Of a stretch of DNA of 64,000 nucleotides, positions 1 through 23,133 are shown piece after piece. Where the stretch lies: contig NC_089314.1 in NCBI RefSeq assembly GCF_036669915.1, forward strand, positions 2,800,620 through 2,864,619, read 5' to 3'. The stretch comes from Pocillopora verrucosa (Eukaryota > Cnidaria > Anthozoa > Scleractinia > Pocilloporidae). The translations under genes were made by a program, and so were the position numbers. Every line of letters starts with the position of its first letter. The first letter of the stretch is position 1. The notes beneath the pieces are model-generated. The model was not told the DNA's origin, searched no databases, and saw only the letters and a list, made by a program, of their open reading frames with translations.

Positions 1-585
1 TCCTTCACATTTCAACTGTCCAGAATTTGAAGATTTGCTATTTCCTTTGCACTTCCTAAGTGCAACTTGTGATTTTCCTGAGAGAATTTTCATTTGAAGC
101 TTTTTTGTTTTGAAGAATATATTTTCAACACACATAGCAGCTCTCCTATCTGATCGTCTTAGTTCAGATTTAAAAATGTCGCTATAATGAACATTAGCTA
201 GTCTATCTTTATTTTCTGGTCGACTTTGACCAAGGAATATACCAGGATATGCTAACTCTTCAGAATATTGATCTCTGAATATACTTAAGGGTTTGTTTCC
301 CTCTCCTGGTGCAACATTTAAAATACGTTGAGGCAGACTGTCTTCAAAGTAATGTGTGTTGGTCAACATGGTGTCAGTAACACCAGCAGGTGTTTCTGCT
401 TCATCTTCAGTCCACTGATCATCATTATCATTACTGTCATTTCCATCCTGCTTATTGGAACCACTGCTCTTTTCTATTTCTTGTTCACTTTGATTTTCAG
501 TATTAGTATCATCTAATAAACAGTTTGCAGTATACTGCACTCCCCAACCTTCATTTAGTGTTATTCCTTCCTGTCTGTAGAGGCT
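1..585 (-). CDS. Helitron Rep/helicase-type protein, partial exon running off the left edge
   Basis: Read on the minus strand, the frame is open from about position 630 to base 1 with no stop. The convincing coding part begins near 585 behind a splice-acceptor-like aacaacag, and its 3' end lies outside the window. An acidic linker rich in Asn, Asp and Glu is followed by a compact segment containing PGEGNKPLSIFRDQYSEEL, AYPGIFLGQ and SELRRSDRRAAMCVENIFF. I recognise this run from the region just before the Helitron-like N-terminal domain of large cnidarian Helitron helicases. The catalytic HUH Rep motifs and the SF1 helicase motifs would lie further left and are not visible. The divergent RPA-like gene next door fits a Helitron, since autonomous animal Helitrons often carry an RPA-type gene. 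Identification is from memory of the family. Confidence 0.62.
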
Positions 586-805
586 ACTGTTGTTGATTGA
601 TTTATAATGAATAAGTAAACAAATAAAAAATTATAATTCACCTAGGTAAGTTTTTTTTTGGCATTTTGTTGTTATAGTTAAATTGTAGTAGTAGTCGTAG
701 TCGTCGTCGTCTTTTTGATGCAGTGCTCCCTATGTTATTAGAAATTTTGAAATACATTATATTGCTATGAAACAAACTCAAAAGGTTCTTTTTCACTTGC
801 AGTCA

Positions 806-1673
806 ATGGAAGAACAAAAAGAAGAGATTGTTGGTTTCTTACACAATGTGTCTCCAACTAAAAAAAGTAGCAAGACATCTTACTTTGACATGTCCATACA
901 AACCACCGATGGCTTAGTAAGAGGAGTCTGCGTCTCCGGAAGTAAACAGGAACACTTTGATCAAATGAGCAAAAAGAAATCTCCAATAAAACTTCGAAAT
1001 TTTAGAATTGAAAGAGCAGGAGATGCAACCATAGTACTGATGAATAACAATGTACTGTTAGAGCCTACAAAAGAAATACCTTTTTCAAGAATTGAGTTGC
1101 CAAGTGCCAACAATATCCAATCAATTTCAGCTGCAAACACAAATCAAAGTATCACCATCAAAGCCAAACTTATTCAGATGTCATCAACAAAAAAAGTGAA
1201 GATTGAGTATGGTGAAAAAAAAAAGTTGTTTGCCTATCTTGTGGACCCACATGGAGCCATTAAGGTGACACTTTGGGAACAATTCTGTGGATCTCATTAA
1301 TCCTGCTGAGCTACCTCAGAACTTTACCAATACAACAGCAGCAGCAGAAATACTTGGAGTGCGAAGTGTCACGGCATATCAAGCCTGCTGCAACCGTAAC
1401 AAAAAGCTGGTAATAGAGACATCTCCCATACTAACCTGTTCAACTTGTGGGCTCAAGCAGAATATGAAGTCCACCATTCAACAATGTTATGGACAACTAC
1501 TGGTACAAATTAAAGAATCGAAGATCACAGTGACCCTGTTCAACGACATCCTGCATGATATGCTAGCGTCACAAGGAAAGAGCACTCTTCCAATCACTGA
1601 AGAAACCATAACTACCTTTCTTCTAGAGTTACCAACTATAACCAGCATAACATTCAACAACAAACAAAAATAG
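806..1673 (+). pseudogene. RPA-like OB-fold protein of a Helitron, frame broken
   Basis: The ATG at 806 follows a good acceptor (tttttcacttgcag, ending at 802), and a GTAAGT donor at 643 suggests a 5'-UTR intron; the frame is also open from an upstream ATG at 767. The first part (EEIVGFLHNVSP, YFDMSIQT, then a second OB-like strand set ending VTLWEQF) matches single-strand-binding RPA70-like proteins carried by cnidarian Helitrons. After codon ttc at 1283-1285 the frame ends at 1300. One base on, it continues as VDLINPAELPQ and AEILGVRSVTAYQACCNRNKK to a stop at 1673. That half holds a CSTCG zinc-knuckle remnant paired with the CC of QACCNR. The junction looks shorter than in relatives I remember, so a deletion rather than a single-base change may have caused the shift. 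A sequencing error cannot be excluded. Confidence 0.6.
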
Positions 1674-1679
1674 TGGAGT

Positions 1680-2390
1680 CAGTGCAAATCTGAATAAAAT
1701 GAACAATTTCCTGTCACACATCAGTGGAAATTACTACTGAATACCAAACGTTAATAATACCTGTTTTGTTACAGTTTGCAACAAACATTTTGTAGACACT
1801 GGTTTTAAGTGAAATTATTGTTTCTCTGACTGATAAACATTATTTACAAGTACACGTGCTGCTTTTTTTGGGATAATATTTCTGTTGCGTTACATTTCTG
1901 ATACATTTCATTTCAATTAAAAGACAAACACTTCAAAATACTTTTAAAAGTATATTCACCTATTGGTTACTTGAACACAAAATGTAAATATACTAACTTT
2001 GTTTTACCTGTGTTTTGTTCCAAATTGATTGCATATTACCATTAAATGAAAAACATAATGATTTCCTAGGAATTATTACAACCAGAGACTTTTTCTTGCT
2101 TTGCAAAACTGCTACTGCGTTTGCATTACAGTTGTCTTGTGTTACAAAGACTTCTGATACTATTCAATTTTGTTAAAAACTATTGGCTGTTGTATTTCAA
2201 TTCTTTGATTTAAATATTCTGCTACAAAATAAAAGAAACGTTCACTTTAATGTTAGATTCTTTGCAGTACCATAACACAATAAAAGTTATTTAAACAGTG
2301 ATGAAGATGTAATCACAATCATGATATTGGCACCTACAGCGGATTCCATTCCACTGCAGCAGACACAAGTACCCATTGGGTACCTATTTT
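1680..2390. other. AT-rich non-coding stretch
   Basis: I see no gene-like frame, tRNA or clear repeat here. It lies 3' of the RPA-like gene and may include the end of the Helitron. I could not place a CTRR-type 3' terminus with its preceding short hairpin. Confidence 0.4.
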
Positions 2391-3110
2391 TTATAGTAGT
2401 ATTTCTCCGTTCCAGTTTCTTTGCATTTCACTGAAATGGAATAAATAAACCTTAATCTCTATTTGGAGTGAAAATATGCATAGACATTTGTCCGCGGACA
2501 TTACCTGTTCTAAGATGCGAGTAGTTTTTCGAGTGCGGAGCGCAAGGAAAACTGTTAGCCTCAAGGAACATATAATGTCCATTAACAAATTTGAGAGCAT
2601 ATTTTTCCGCAAAATAGAGGCTATTGTGTTCATTATCTCTCAATTATTTTTCCGCACGCGTAAAAAAATGGTTAAGAACAGGTTACTGTTTGCTGCATGG
2701 GATGTTTCCTTTTTTGTGTCCTCTGGTTCGACGTTATTAAAAAAACAAATGTTTCCCCCTCTTCTGTAACAACCATGAAACGCTCTCTCGTCTTGAATCA
2801 AATTTTAAACAAAGGCTTATCGTAGTGGACGTAAGGTTTGAAAATTGGGGAATACCACTAGGGTGATATCGTCGAAAATCCCCCAGGTTCTAGTCGGGAA
2901 TATTCGGTCACGTGATGCGTTTAGACCAATCGCGCGCGAGCAAATATACTTGATAGATCATAATGGTAGATATTTACCGAACGGCGTGAATATCCGTTTC
3001 GGCATGTACTCGAGGGATAATACAGCACAAAAAGACGATTTTAACTCATTTATTCCTGCAACGATTACAATATTTTGGGCGCTAATCCCACCCGAGTTGT
3101 TCGGAGGTGA
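2391..3110. repeat. Probable dispersed cnidarian repeats without coding function
   Basis: Both strands of 2391-2769 give short frames whose predicted peptides (for example SNLLMDIICSLRLTVFLALR on the minus strand) resemble spurious predictions that recur in many coral gene sets, the mark of an unclassified dispersed repeat. The adjoining 2845-3110 segment contains gtcacgtgatgcgtt and gaccaatcgcgcgcgag, again a wording I remember as repetitive in corals. I see no terminal repeats or target duplications, so the limits are approximate and the class unknown. Confidence 0.35.
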
Positions 3111-3213
3111 ATAACAAAGGTAATCGAGTTTGAGCCGTTAAACAGAGTGCTTCTTCAGTGTTTTCCACTGTTTCAGTATATATTAATTCCCATTATTTTA
3201 ATTCAAACGTGTA

Positions 3214-3834
3214 GGGAAAGACATTATTTCATGTCCCGGAAGCCTTCGTCCGGGAGATATTCACACACACTGTTTTCATGGCTGGCCAAGTACCATCGTT
3301 GGCCCAAACAAACAAATTTACAGTGATGTTTTAAAAGCTCGCCAACGTGGGGTTCTTTTTGACGTGGGCCATGGAGCTGGGTCGTTTTCATGGACTGTAG
3401 CAGAGATCTGTGCAAGAGAGGGCTTCTGGCCAGACATAATCAGTTCCGATTTGCACGTAGAATCTGTAGAGAGCCCTGCGTACGATTTATTGACTGTGAT
3501 GACAAAAATGCTGCACGTAGGAATGCCCTTGAATGACGTCATCAAAGCTGTTACCGTGACACCCGCAATTGCCTTTAGACGAGGCAATGCGATTGGATCG
3601 CTGAATGTGAATCATGCAGCAGACATTACGGTGTTGCATTTTGAAGAATTTGACATGGACCTTGAAGATTGTAACGCACAGTTAAGAAAAGTTAAACGGC
3701 GTTTTGTCCCTGTCGCTGTATGGAAGCACGGAGTTAGCTTTAAGACCTCTGAAGCTCGGCCGTTTCCCAATGAGGGTAAACTACAGGAGTTGGCCTCATT
3801 AAATGGCGCACTTCTGATCAAAGATGAATTTTGA
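3214..3834 (+). CDS. Amidohydrolase (deacetylase/dihydroorotase-like), 3' exon only
   Basis: The frame is open from 3202 to a stop at 3834; an acceptor-like cgtgtag ends at 3213. The product carries LRPGDIHTHCFHGWPS, then RGVLFDVGHGAGSFSW, then IISSDLHVES, then MTKMLHVGMPLNDVIKAVT and TPAIAFRR, and ends with IGSLNVNHAADITVL. This order is typical of the C-terminal half of metal-dependent amidohydrolases of the bacterial-type deacetylase/dihydroorotase-like group: a metal-ligand His in HTH, the GHG loop, the catalytic Asp in SSDLH, and a closing beta-sandwich strand. The N-terminal half, with the first HxH metal site and the lysine, is absent. I found no upstream exons between the Helitron remnant and 3214, so they are far away, replaced by the repeats, or lost. 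Substrate unknown. Intact as far as it goes, but possibly a gene fragment. Confidence 0.72.
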   Translation, partial: GKDIISCPGSLRPGDIHTHCFHGWPSTIVGPNKQIYSDVLKARQRGVLFDVGHGAGSFSWTVAEICAREGFWPDIISSDLHVESVESPAYDLLTVMTKMLHVGMPLNDVIKAVTVTPAIAFRRGNAIGSLNVNHAADITVLHFEEFDMDLEDCNAQLRKVKRRFVPVAVWKHGVSFKTSEARPFPNEGKLQELASLNGALLIKDEF

Positions 3835-4041
3835 ATATTTTGTTTTTCAATTAAGATGATTATTGATTCAGAAATTATTTACCAGAGTAAACTGAAAGCT
3901 ATTCACTTCTCCAAAGAAGAATGAGAATTTTCCAAAGCACCTTGATTTGGAGTGCGATAAAGGAATTGTGATCGTATAGTCTGATCGTCCGGGTGAGAGC
4001 CGCTTTCTTTCGTCTTTAAATTACCAATTCTTGAAAATCTT

Positions 4042-4046
4042 AAAAA
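4042..4046 (-). terminator. Pol III terminator of tRNA-Ser copy 1
   Basis: Read on the minus strand this is a run of five T ten bases past the tRNA 3' end, in the same context (tacactatattttt) as in the inverted copy at 58090-58094. Confidence 0.7.
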
Positions 4047-4056
4047 TATAGTGTAC

Positions 4057-4138
4057 CGACGAGGATGGGATTCGAACCCACGCGTGCAGAGCACATTGGA
4101 TTAGCAGTCCAACGCCTTAACCACTCGGCCACCTCGTC
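4057..4138 (-). tRNA. tRNA-Ser (anticodon GCT), copy 1
   Basis: The 82-base gene starts GACGAGGTGGCCGAGTGG on the minus strand and folds with a 7-bp acceptor stem (GACGAGG/CCTCGTC plus discriminator G), an anticodon arm TTGGA-CTGCTAA-TCCAA, a long class II variable arm as expected for serine, and a T arm with GGTTCGAATCC. The anticodon GCT reads AGC/AGU. There is no intron. It lies in the left arm of the inverted duplication. Confidence 0.95.
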
Positions 4139-5936
4139 TATTTATCTGTGCATTACAGATACCATTTTTGAGCTTTTTACTCTTTACGGTGGCCAATTTA
4201 CGTTTTCAGCTCAGTTGTTAGTTGCTAGCCGCAAGTTTTCGAAATGCTCGAGCAAAAAACGGGACTCAGCATGACGCGTTGACTGGGAAATTATATATGC
4301 GTTTTAGAACGTAAAGGAGTGCACACATGAACTTTAGCGTGCTGTTTGAAATTAAGTTATACCTTGAAATAGAATTTATTGACAGATGAGCTTTATTTTC
4401 AGTAAATGACTTCGCATCATAAATAATTTACGTGAAATAATTGATATATATTCAATATTTGTTTTACCTCAAATGGAAAGAAGAAAACCGTTTCATTGAA
4501 TTTTACGCGTTTTTCCGATCGGAAAGCTTTGCAGCTATCAGGAATATACACCATGGTATTTTTTTTTATGTAAGTTCGAAAAATGAGGTAGAAAAGCTGT
4601 TTCTAACAAGGGTTTTCTTTAGATATTTAATAATCTTTCATTCTGTGCGGAGTGGTTTGGTGGGCGTGCCTGTGACCTGTTGTTTATCAGTCCCTACTAC
4701 TGCTAATGGAAAATTTCGAAGTGAAACGTACTTGACGATGAGGCAATATTTGCATCATATCATCCTGTCTAAGTCTATCAGTAAATTAGTTTCTTTAAAA
4801 GTTTCTTTTCAGTTTTAGGAGCCAAAATGATTTTAAAAAACCGCGAGCAGCTGTTATTGGGTTAAGAGGAGGTATCGTGTAATGTTATATACCACATTAG
4901 TGAATAGTGCTTTTCGCATGCGCTTATTGGCTAGCCTGGAGGGGATATGGGGAACGCTATTTACCTCCAAGCAGCCGGAGTGAATGAAAGTGGCTTCTCT
5001 TTCCGATTTTGTCTCTACTGCGAATTGTTTTTCAATATATGTGGAGACTATACCCAAGGAAACAAAAGCGGCAACAAGCATTTGATGGTACGTTTGTCAG
5101 TCTTTGGGTTCTCCAATTTAGTGAAAAAGCATCAGTATTGCATGACTTGTCTAAAGAAATTGGGGGGAAACTACATATGCAGTGTAAACAATAAAACTTT
5201 CAGTGTTATGCAGCACGGTTTCAACAAGGCCCATCTCAGTTAGAAATTGAAGAAACGGCATCGGAACAACAAAATCAGTGCTTCTAAAAATTTCACTTAA
5301 ACCGCAACTGTCGCTTTCGGTGGAACGAGTTTTCACTCTGATCTTATTCGATATTGATTGGAATTTTACGATTTCCGAATTCTTGTTTGTACTTTTAGAA
5401 GCTGTATGTAAATGCAAGAGCTTATTAATATGCAAAACCAAAGAAGACACTTTCAACAGTGTAAGAAATGCCACGGCTGCTTTTATCTAAATCAGGCTTT
5501 TGACATGTTAAACAGCGCTCGATTGGCATCCTAGATCTCGTTAGACGTCACTCTTTCAACTTTACTTCTTCCGATGTTTTTGTTTAAGAAGGCGAGCAAA
5601 CACAGTCACCAATATCCCACCTGCCTCCTCCCCCCCCCCCTTCCTTTATAAAACGTTGCAGATCTACGTATACGTCCGTAGGTTAGGGGGCGTTGGATAT
5701 TTTAATCAATCACTCTGTAACAGAATGAGCGACTAGATGCTTGTGTTCGTCTGGTTCAGCTCAAAACGCGTGCTAAAGCCGAAAATACAACGCTTTTACA
5801 TTAGTTTCATTCCCAAAATCAATGAATAAGCAATTCTGGTAACCTCGGATTTGCTGAGGAAAGTCATTAATTTTTGTTGACTGTCTTCTTCCCGTTTAGG
5901 TGGTCTATGCATTAAACTGGTATCAGAGTGAGTTTG

Positions 5937-6887
5937 ATGGATACCAATACCAGCGACGGCAACGACTCTTTAGATTGGTCTCGGATCAATTTTACTAAAG
6001 CCGAAAGTTTTTCTTGGTTTGTTGTCATCGTAGCAGAATTATTGGTTACATTTATCCTTAATTTGATCACCATTATTGTATTTGCGAAGCAGCGCCAACT
6101 ACAGCGCAGGAGCACATATCTGATCATCCATCTGGCCATAGTTGATCTCTTGGTCGGAGCAGTCTCTGGGCCTTTGTGTTTGATTCCTCCATTAACAAAC
6201 GTTTCCTTAGAATTTCTTCCAAGTATACTGAGCAGGTTGTTTCCTATAGCATCTGCAACTACACTTACTGCAATTTCTCTGGAGAGACTGCATGTTACAT
6301 TTTGTCCATTTCGACATCTCACCGTCAAAAAGCGTGCTTACGTCGAAACAATCTTTGTTATTTGGGTGATATCCATCTCCTTGGAAATAATTCAAACTTT
6401 TGCGATGCAAAGAAATCTGTTTTCTATCAGTGCAATCGTGTATTTCTCTTATTTTTCAAGTGTCATTACAATTATTTCAGTCTCGTATTTTTCGATATGT
6501 ATAAAAGTTCGACGTAGTCGGCATCTTCAACACGAGTCTATGGCCATCAGAAACAGAGAAAAGAGACTCACAACTTCCTTAATCATTGTTACATTTGCAT
6601 CTCTACTGACTTTGTCACCAGTTTTCATCTACGTAACTATACAGATCTTCTTCAGTATACCTGAGTTAAGTCCTACCAAAGCATCAGGCATTCGGTTTTT
6701 TCTCGCAGGAGTTCTATCCTTGGGCTTAAACTCCTCAATAAATCCGTTAATTTACTCCATAACGAATTCAGAGTTCCGAACAGGCCTTGCACGGATATGC
6801 TGCAGGCGTCACCGACGCCATCCAATCCATGCCATTCCTGCAGTGAGCCCGGGCAGTTTTCGTCTTCGAGAGTTTCGCCGGCCATAA
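5937..6887 (+). CDS. Class A (rhodopsin-like) GPCR, intact, 316 aa (GPCR 1)
   Basis: The ATG at 5937 is used; a GTG nine bases earlier is in frame. A conserved acceptor cttcccgtttag ends just upstream at 5899 and also occurs beside the inverted paralog, so a 5'-UTR intron is likely. The single coding exon has seven hydrophobic segments, N-glycosylation sites (NTS near residue 4, NFT near residue 18), the TM1 Asn in LNLITII, loop-1 signature KQRQLQRRSTYLIIH, LAIVDLLVG in TM2, SLERLH at the DRY position, NPLIY in TM7 and CCRRHRR in helix 8, a likely palmitoylation site. The TM6 toggle Trp is missing (TLSPVF replaces xWLP), and I see no Cys at the usual TM3/loop-2 disulfide positions. Plasma-membrane receptor signalling through G proteins is inferred from the family; the ligand is unknown. 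Confidence 0.9.
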   Translation: MDTNTSDGNDSLDWSRINFTKAESFSWFVVIVAELLVTFILNLITIIVFAKQRQLQRRSTYLIIHLAIVDLLVGAVSGPLCLIPPLTNVSLEFLPSILSRLFPIASATTLTAISLERLHVTFCPFRHLTVKKRAYVETIFVIWVISISLEIIQTFAMQRNLFSISAIVYFSYFSSVITIISVSYFSICIKVRRSRHLQHESMAIRNREKRLTTSLIIVTFASLLTLSPVFIYVTIQIFFSIPELSPTKASGIRFFLAGVLSLGLNSSINPLIYSITNSEFRTGLARICCRRHRRHPIHAIPAVSPGSFRLREFRRP

Positions 6888-6965
6888 TTAATCTTCCCTG
6901 ACAGTCATCGAAGTTTAGCAAGCGGCCATTTTGGTCGTAGAAGCAGCCGAAACGCAAGTTGATGA

Positions 6966-9900
6966 ATTTTACTTCAGTGCAGAACTTAATTTTGTCTGCC
7001 TTATATGGCGTGTTCTTTTCATTCTTTTCAAGTTTGTTCTTCGTCGTGGTTGAAATTATTTTATCAAACGTGACAAGAAAAAGTGTTCTCTCACAACTGA
7101 TTGAGATCAGTCAGAGGCTTGGTTCATCAGGCATCGCCTCTTCTTCTCAATCAAAGAGTCGATTTTAGCATCCGAAATCGTCAATTTTGGAATCATCCTT
7201 TTTTTACGGCGGAAAGGGGATGGGCAATGGTAATATGAGTAACATCAAAAGAGCATCACGTAAAGTTATTTGTATCACAAATTGGCAAAGATGGCAGTGA
7301 AGAGGTGCAAGTAACACTTGACCATCGCCCATTTTCCCAAGGACTGAATTGAGAATTCTTGGCTGCTTGTTAAAAAAGAGTATAAGATTGGTTTGATCAA
7401 AAGAAAAAAAACAAAACATTAGGCAAACAGATGGTATATACTAAATAAAACGATGTTGGTTATAATATTAACTTATTACAAGAGAGGACTTTATCCTCTC
7501 TTGCTAATCATTAATAGGAACGCTTTTTTCTAGATAAATTGCTGTCAATGAGGTAATTAGTGCTTAATTAAAACTCCTGTTGAATGTGTATCAACTTCTC
7601 TTTTTCCCAAGACACCAAAAGTCATGATCATCTTAGAGTCTAGTTGTCAGCGATTAGTAAGTAACGGTCGAGGAAAGAATAAGGGTTTGCCTCAAGTCAC
7701 CTTTGTTGCGTCATAGTGATGGGGGAAACTATAGTTGCAGAGTGCAGCACGCATAGCGAAAGGCACTAAGGACTCTTCACCTTTCCATTTCAGTCTTCTT
7801 CAATCTCTATTCTTTAATACAATCGTGTTTAAATTAAATTCACTTCACTCTTCTCTTAAACCACTTAAAATCACTTTCATTCTTTGACTCTGAGAGACTG
7901 ATCGACTCTGATTCCTATATTTACTCTTGTCGACTTCATGACTCTACCTCTGATCGTTACTTTCTCTTTGATTTTCACTGATTACTAACTCTAAATACGC
8001 ATTTTATTTTCCCTATCGGTAGGCATAAGTAGTCATGCTGACCAACTGAAATTTGAAAATTAAATCGTTGTCAGCACTCCGAACCCAAACGTTTTTTACA
8101 AAAATCTCACAAATGAGCAACAACGTAACGAATGCTTTCGATAAAACAATTAATCTTTTATTGGTAAAGCCAAAACAAGATCTCTAGTGCGGGTCCAAAG
8201 CAAACTCAGTAAACAAACTGAGGGAAGTTAGCCAAGGCAGTCACAATTTCGAAACTCGTCGCTGTCTAAATTCATAGATTTGCTTTGGATTATCCAACAA
8301 ACAACTGACAACGCCGGGTGACATAATACAGAAGGATTAGTTTTATGACGTCATTCTGGCATATCCTCTCTTCCAAAAATAAAACTTCCTCTATCCGTGC
8401 ACGTCAAATGTAATTATCTATTGTCGGTCCTTAGCTTTGCGCACGTCTGAACTAAAACTATTGAAAGGTTATGAAGTTAATCTGACAGCATTATGACGAT
8501 GAAAGGGATATCTAATAAAATCAATGCCTATCTCATCACCACTTTTATTATCATTGTTGCTATTAGAACTGTTCATTGTGTATTTTCTTATCACTTTTTG
8601 TGCAGATTTAAGATCCAGTACTCGTGCGTCCGTCTGAACGTTCATTTTTGACTCCTGTAGTTCTCTTTCCAATTTCTTTTCGACTCAGATAGCCTCACCC
8701 GTTCAATTGATCTCACTTAACCCTTTACATCATACATACTATTATAGTATATTATTGCATTTGTATTTTCCATACAGTTTTCTCTATACACGCCCTATGA
8801 GACAAACAAAAAGAATGTTTTTGAACACTCATTTCATTTCATTTCATTTCCTTTCTAATGGTCGACTCAAAAGATGCACTGTGAACAGAAATTGGATGCT
8901 AGTAACTTTTAGGGGGGGAAGGAGTAAACACTGCATGTAGCACAAAATTTGCTGCAGGAAAAATACCAACCAAAATTTGAGAGATGTATGGAAACTAATA
9001 TATGATTACCACAAAATTCTTTTTACACTGTTGGATCGAAACTATGTTTTTGTTAATTGAAACGAAGCTAAGAATATTTTCATGGACCCCGTGCTCTGTT
9101 TTATCGGGTGTTTATTACAAACAGATGTGCGCAAACAGATATGTTTGACAAAGCCTGGAACTGGATTTCATTCGAACTAATGATAGATTATCGCCTATCA
9201 CTTTGGTTTAACCATTATTGAAAGATGTGTTACTAACTGAGCCACCATAAGCTTACTAAAATCTTTTGAAGATTTCGGAATTCGGGCTTCGCAATGTGGC
9301 AACAGCCAGTACAGTATAGCTGGGTCATTATAACCCTTCAATTGATAATAATGATGATGATAAACTTGGGGCAGTTTTCCCACACATTGTCTCAACTTAC
9401 TTTCATGATTTCGACTGCAAGTTCTAAACTGCGAATTTATCCTGAAATTACCTAGATTCCTTGTCGACAGTTATTTCCTTTACCCTTGAACGCCGTGAAA
9501 TATGGGAAAGTCGAGTTACTTTCACACCCCTAGAGAACTTTCATTACAATAAAGATAACAGATTCTAGAAGGGTAAACAAGTAACGGTGAAGTTTGGCTA
9601 GCTAAAAACTATAACTCGTTACAGTCTTGTACCGCCTAAAACAAAGGTTCGAAACATTTCAAAAACTTCAAAGCATTTCCTGATTCTTATGCCATACCCA
9701 CTGACCTAAGTATGCCGTTAGTTTAACGAGTTTCCGCTTCGGAAATGTTACGAAATATAGAGGACTCGTCTCGTGAGCTGCCATTGTGTTTCTTAGAGCT
9801 TCTGATTATTCAAATAACATGAAATCTTCTTTAACGGCTCATGTTATTTGTTGTAACACGAAAAACTGTCAAAAATCGATTAGCCGAACAAATTGCAGCG

Positions 9901-10913
9901 TAAATATTTCATCTAGGAGTATCAACATCTGACTGCTTTCAAATGATCTATATTCTGCAATAACTGATTTAGATTTTTTTCGTTTGCGTTTCCTAAAGAG
10001 AAGGAAAAAGGCGAAACTGAGAACCTACGCGGAATTACGGTAGTGGGTACTAATACGTCCGTCGCATGCATTTTCGTGTAGAAGTTCGATTCGGAACCAG
10101 TCGCCCACTTTTACGGTAAATATAAATAAATTCCGTTACCGTGTTGAATACCTACCAGCATACGTACAAATAGAATTATTCCACTAAATATAGTCGAATA
10201 CTCCCATTCAAATCAAATGATTTGGATTCCTTTCATTGACGATCAATTTGCTTCTATGACTCAACACAGTGGCTCTGATGTCAGATTTCGACTAAATATT
10301 TAAACATATACCCCTTTTGCTAAAATTCCTGATATTGCAGTTTGCAATACAATACCCACTTAACGGCAGATATTTGTAGGAAATGTGATTTTCACGGATT
10401 TCATGTCAAGCGAAACGTGAAAAAATCTCAAAAATTAGAACTCTCCATCAATGCCAGAGTTCCTACAATGTGTAAAATTTTATAAAACAAAATTTGATTT
10501 GTTCTTTTTTTCATTCTTTTAATTTTTTCAGACAAGCTGCGTTTATCTTGGAAGCTCACTATAAATTTTCCCTGTCAGGCATCTCACACTGTTTGTCAAT
10601 GCAGTGGACAGTAATTAACGTCTGTAGTGCGACCACAGTGAAACTGAAAGAAGGAAGATGATTCCCTGACATTTACCAAATTTGGAGTGATTCGGAGAGG
10701 TCATTTGGTATGATTCTAGAACGTTTCTGATTGGCCGTTCGATTGTTTATTTGTTCTCACAAAAGTACTTGTAATAAGTTAGCGTTCATTTGCGTACTAA
10801 TTCTGACTGAGGGCGTTCGTTCGTGTCCTCTGGCCTTGTGATATTATTCTCTGTGGAATTTTCCTGTCTTGTGCTTCTGTTTCAACTGAAGACGAAGAAG
10901 TATTAGTTTAGTT
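6966..10913. other. 3.9-kb intergenic stretch without recognised genes
   Basis: Only short unrelated frames occur; none shows a domain, splice logic or codon bias I can support. There is no tRNA. The last 200 bases before 10914 presumably hold the promoter of the LIM gene and include gattggcc, a reversed CCAAT box, near 10731. No TATA box is evident there. Confidence 0.45.

Positions 10914-23133
<12,220 letters not shown>

Larger units (their letters stand above)
3994..6965 (+). repeat. Left arm of a large inverted segmental duplication
   Basis: This block matches the reverse complement of 55310-58138. It begins beside gagccgctttcttt and ends near gaaacgcaagttgatga. It holds the minus-strand tRNA-Ser, a long non-coding part and the GPCR at 5937-6887. 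Shared stretches occur along its whole length: the tRNA with its Pol III terminator, cgggactcagc near 4260, the region round ttgttttacctcaaatgg near 4460, gctatttacctccaagcagc near 4960, the cccgtttaggtgg acceptor before the GPCR, and about 70 bases past its stop codon. Limits were set by eye. Confidence 0.85.

Noticed and set aside
4065..4274. 69-residue frame starting MGFEPTRAEH
   Set aside because: It begins inside tRNA-Ser read on the wrong strand, a common false gene.
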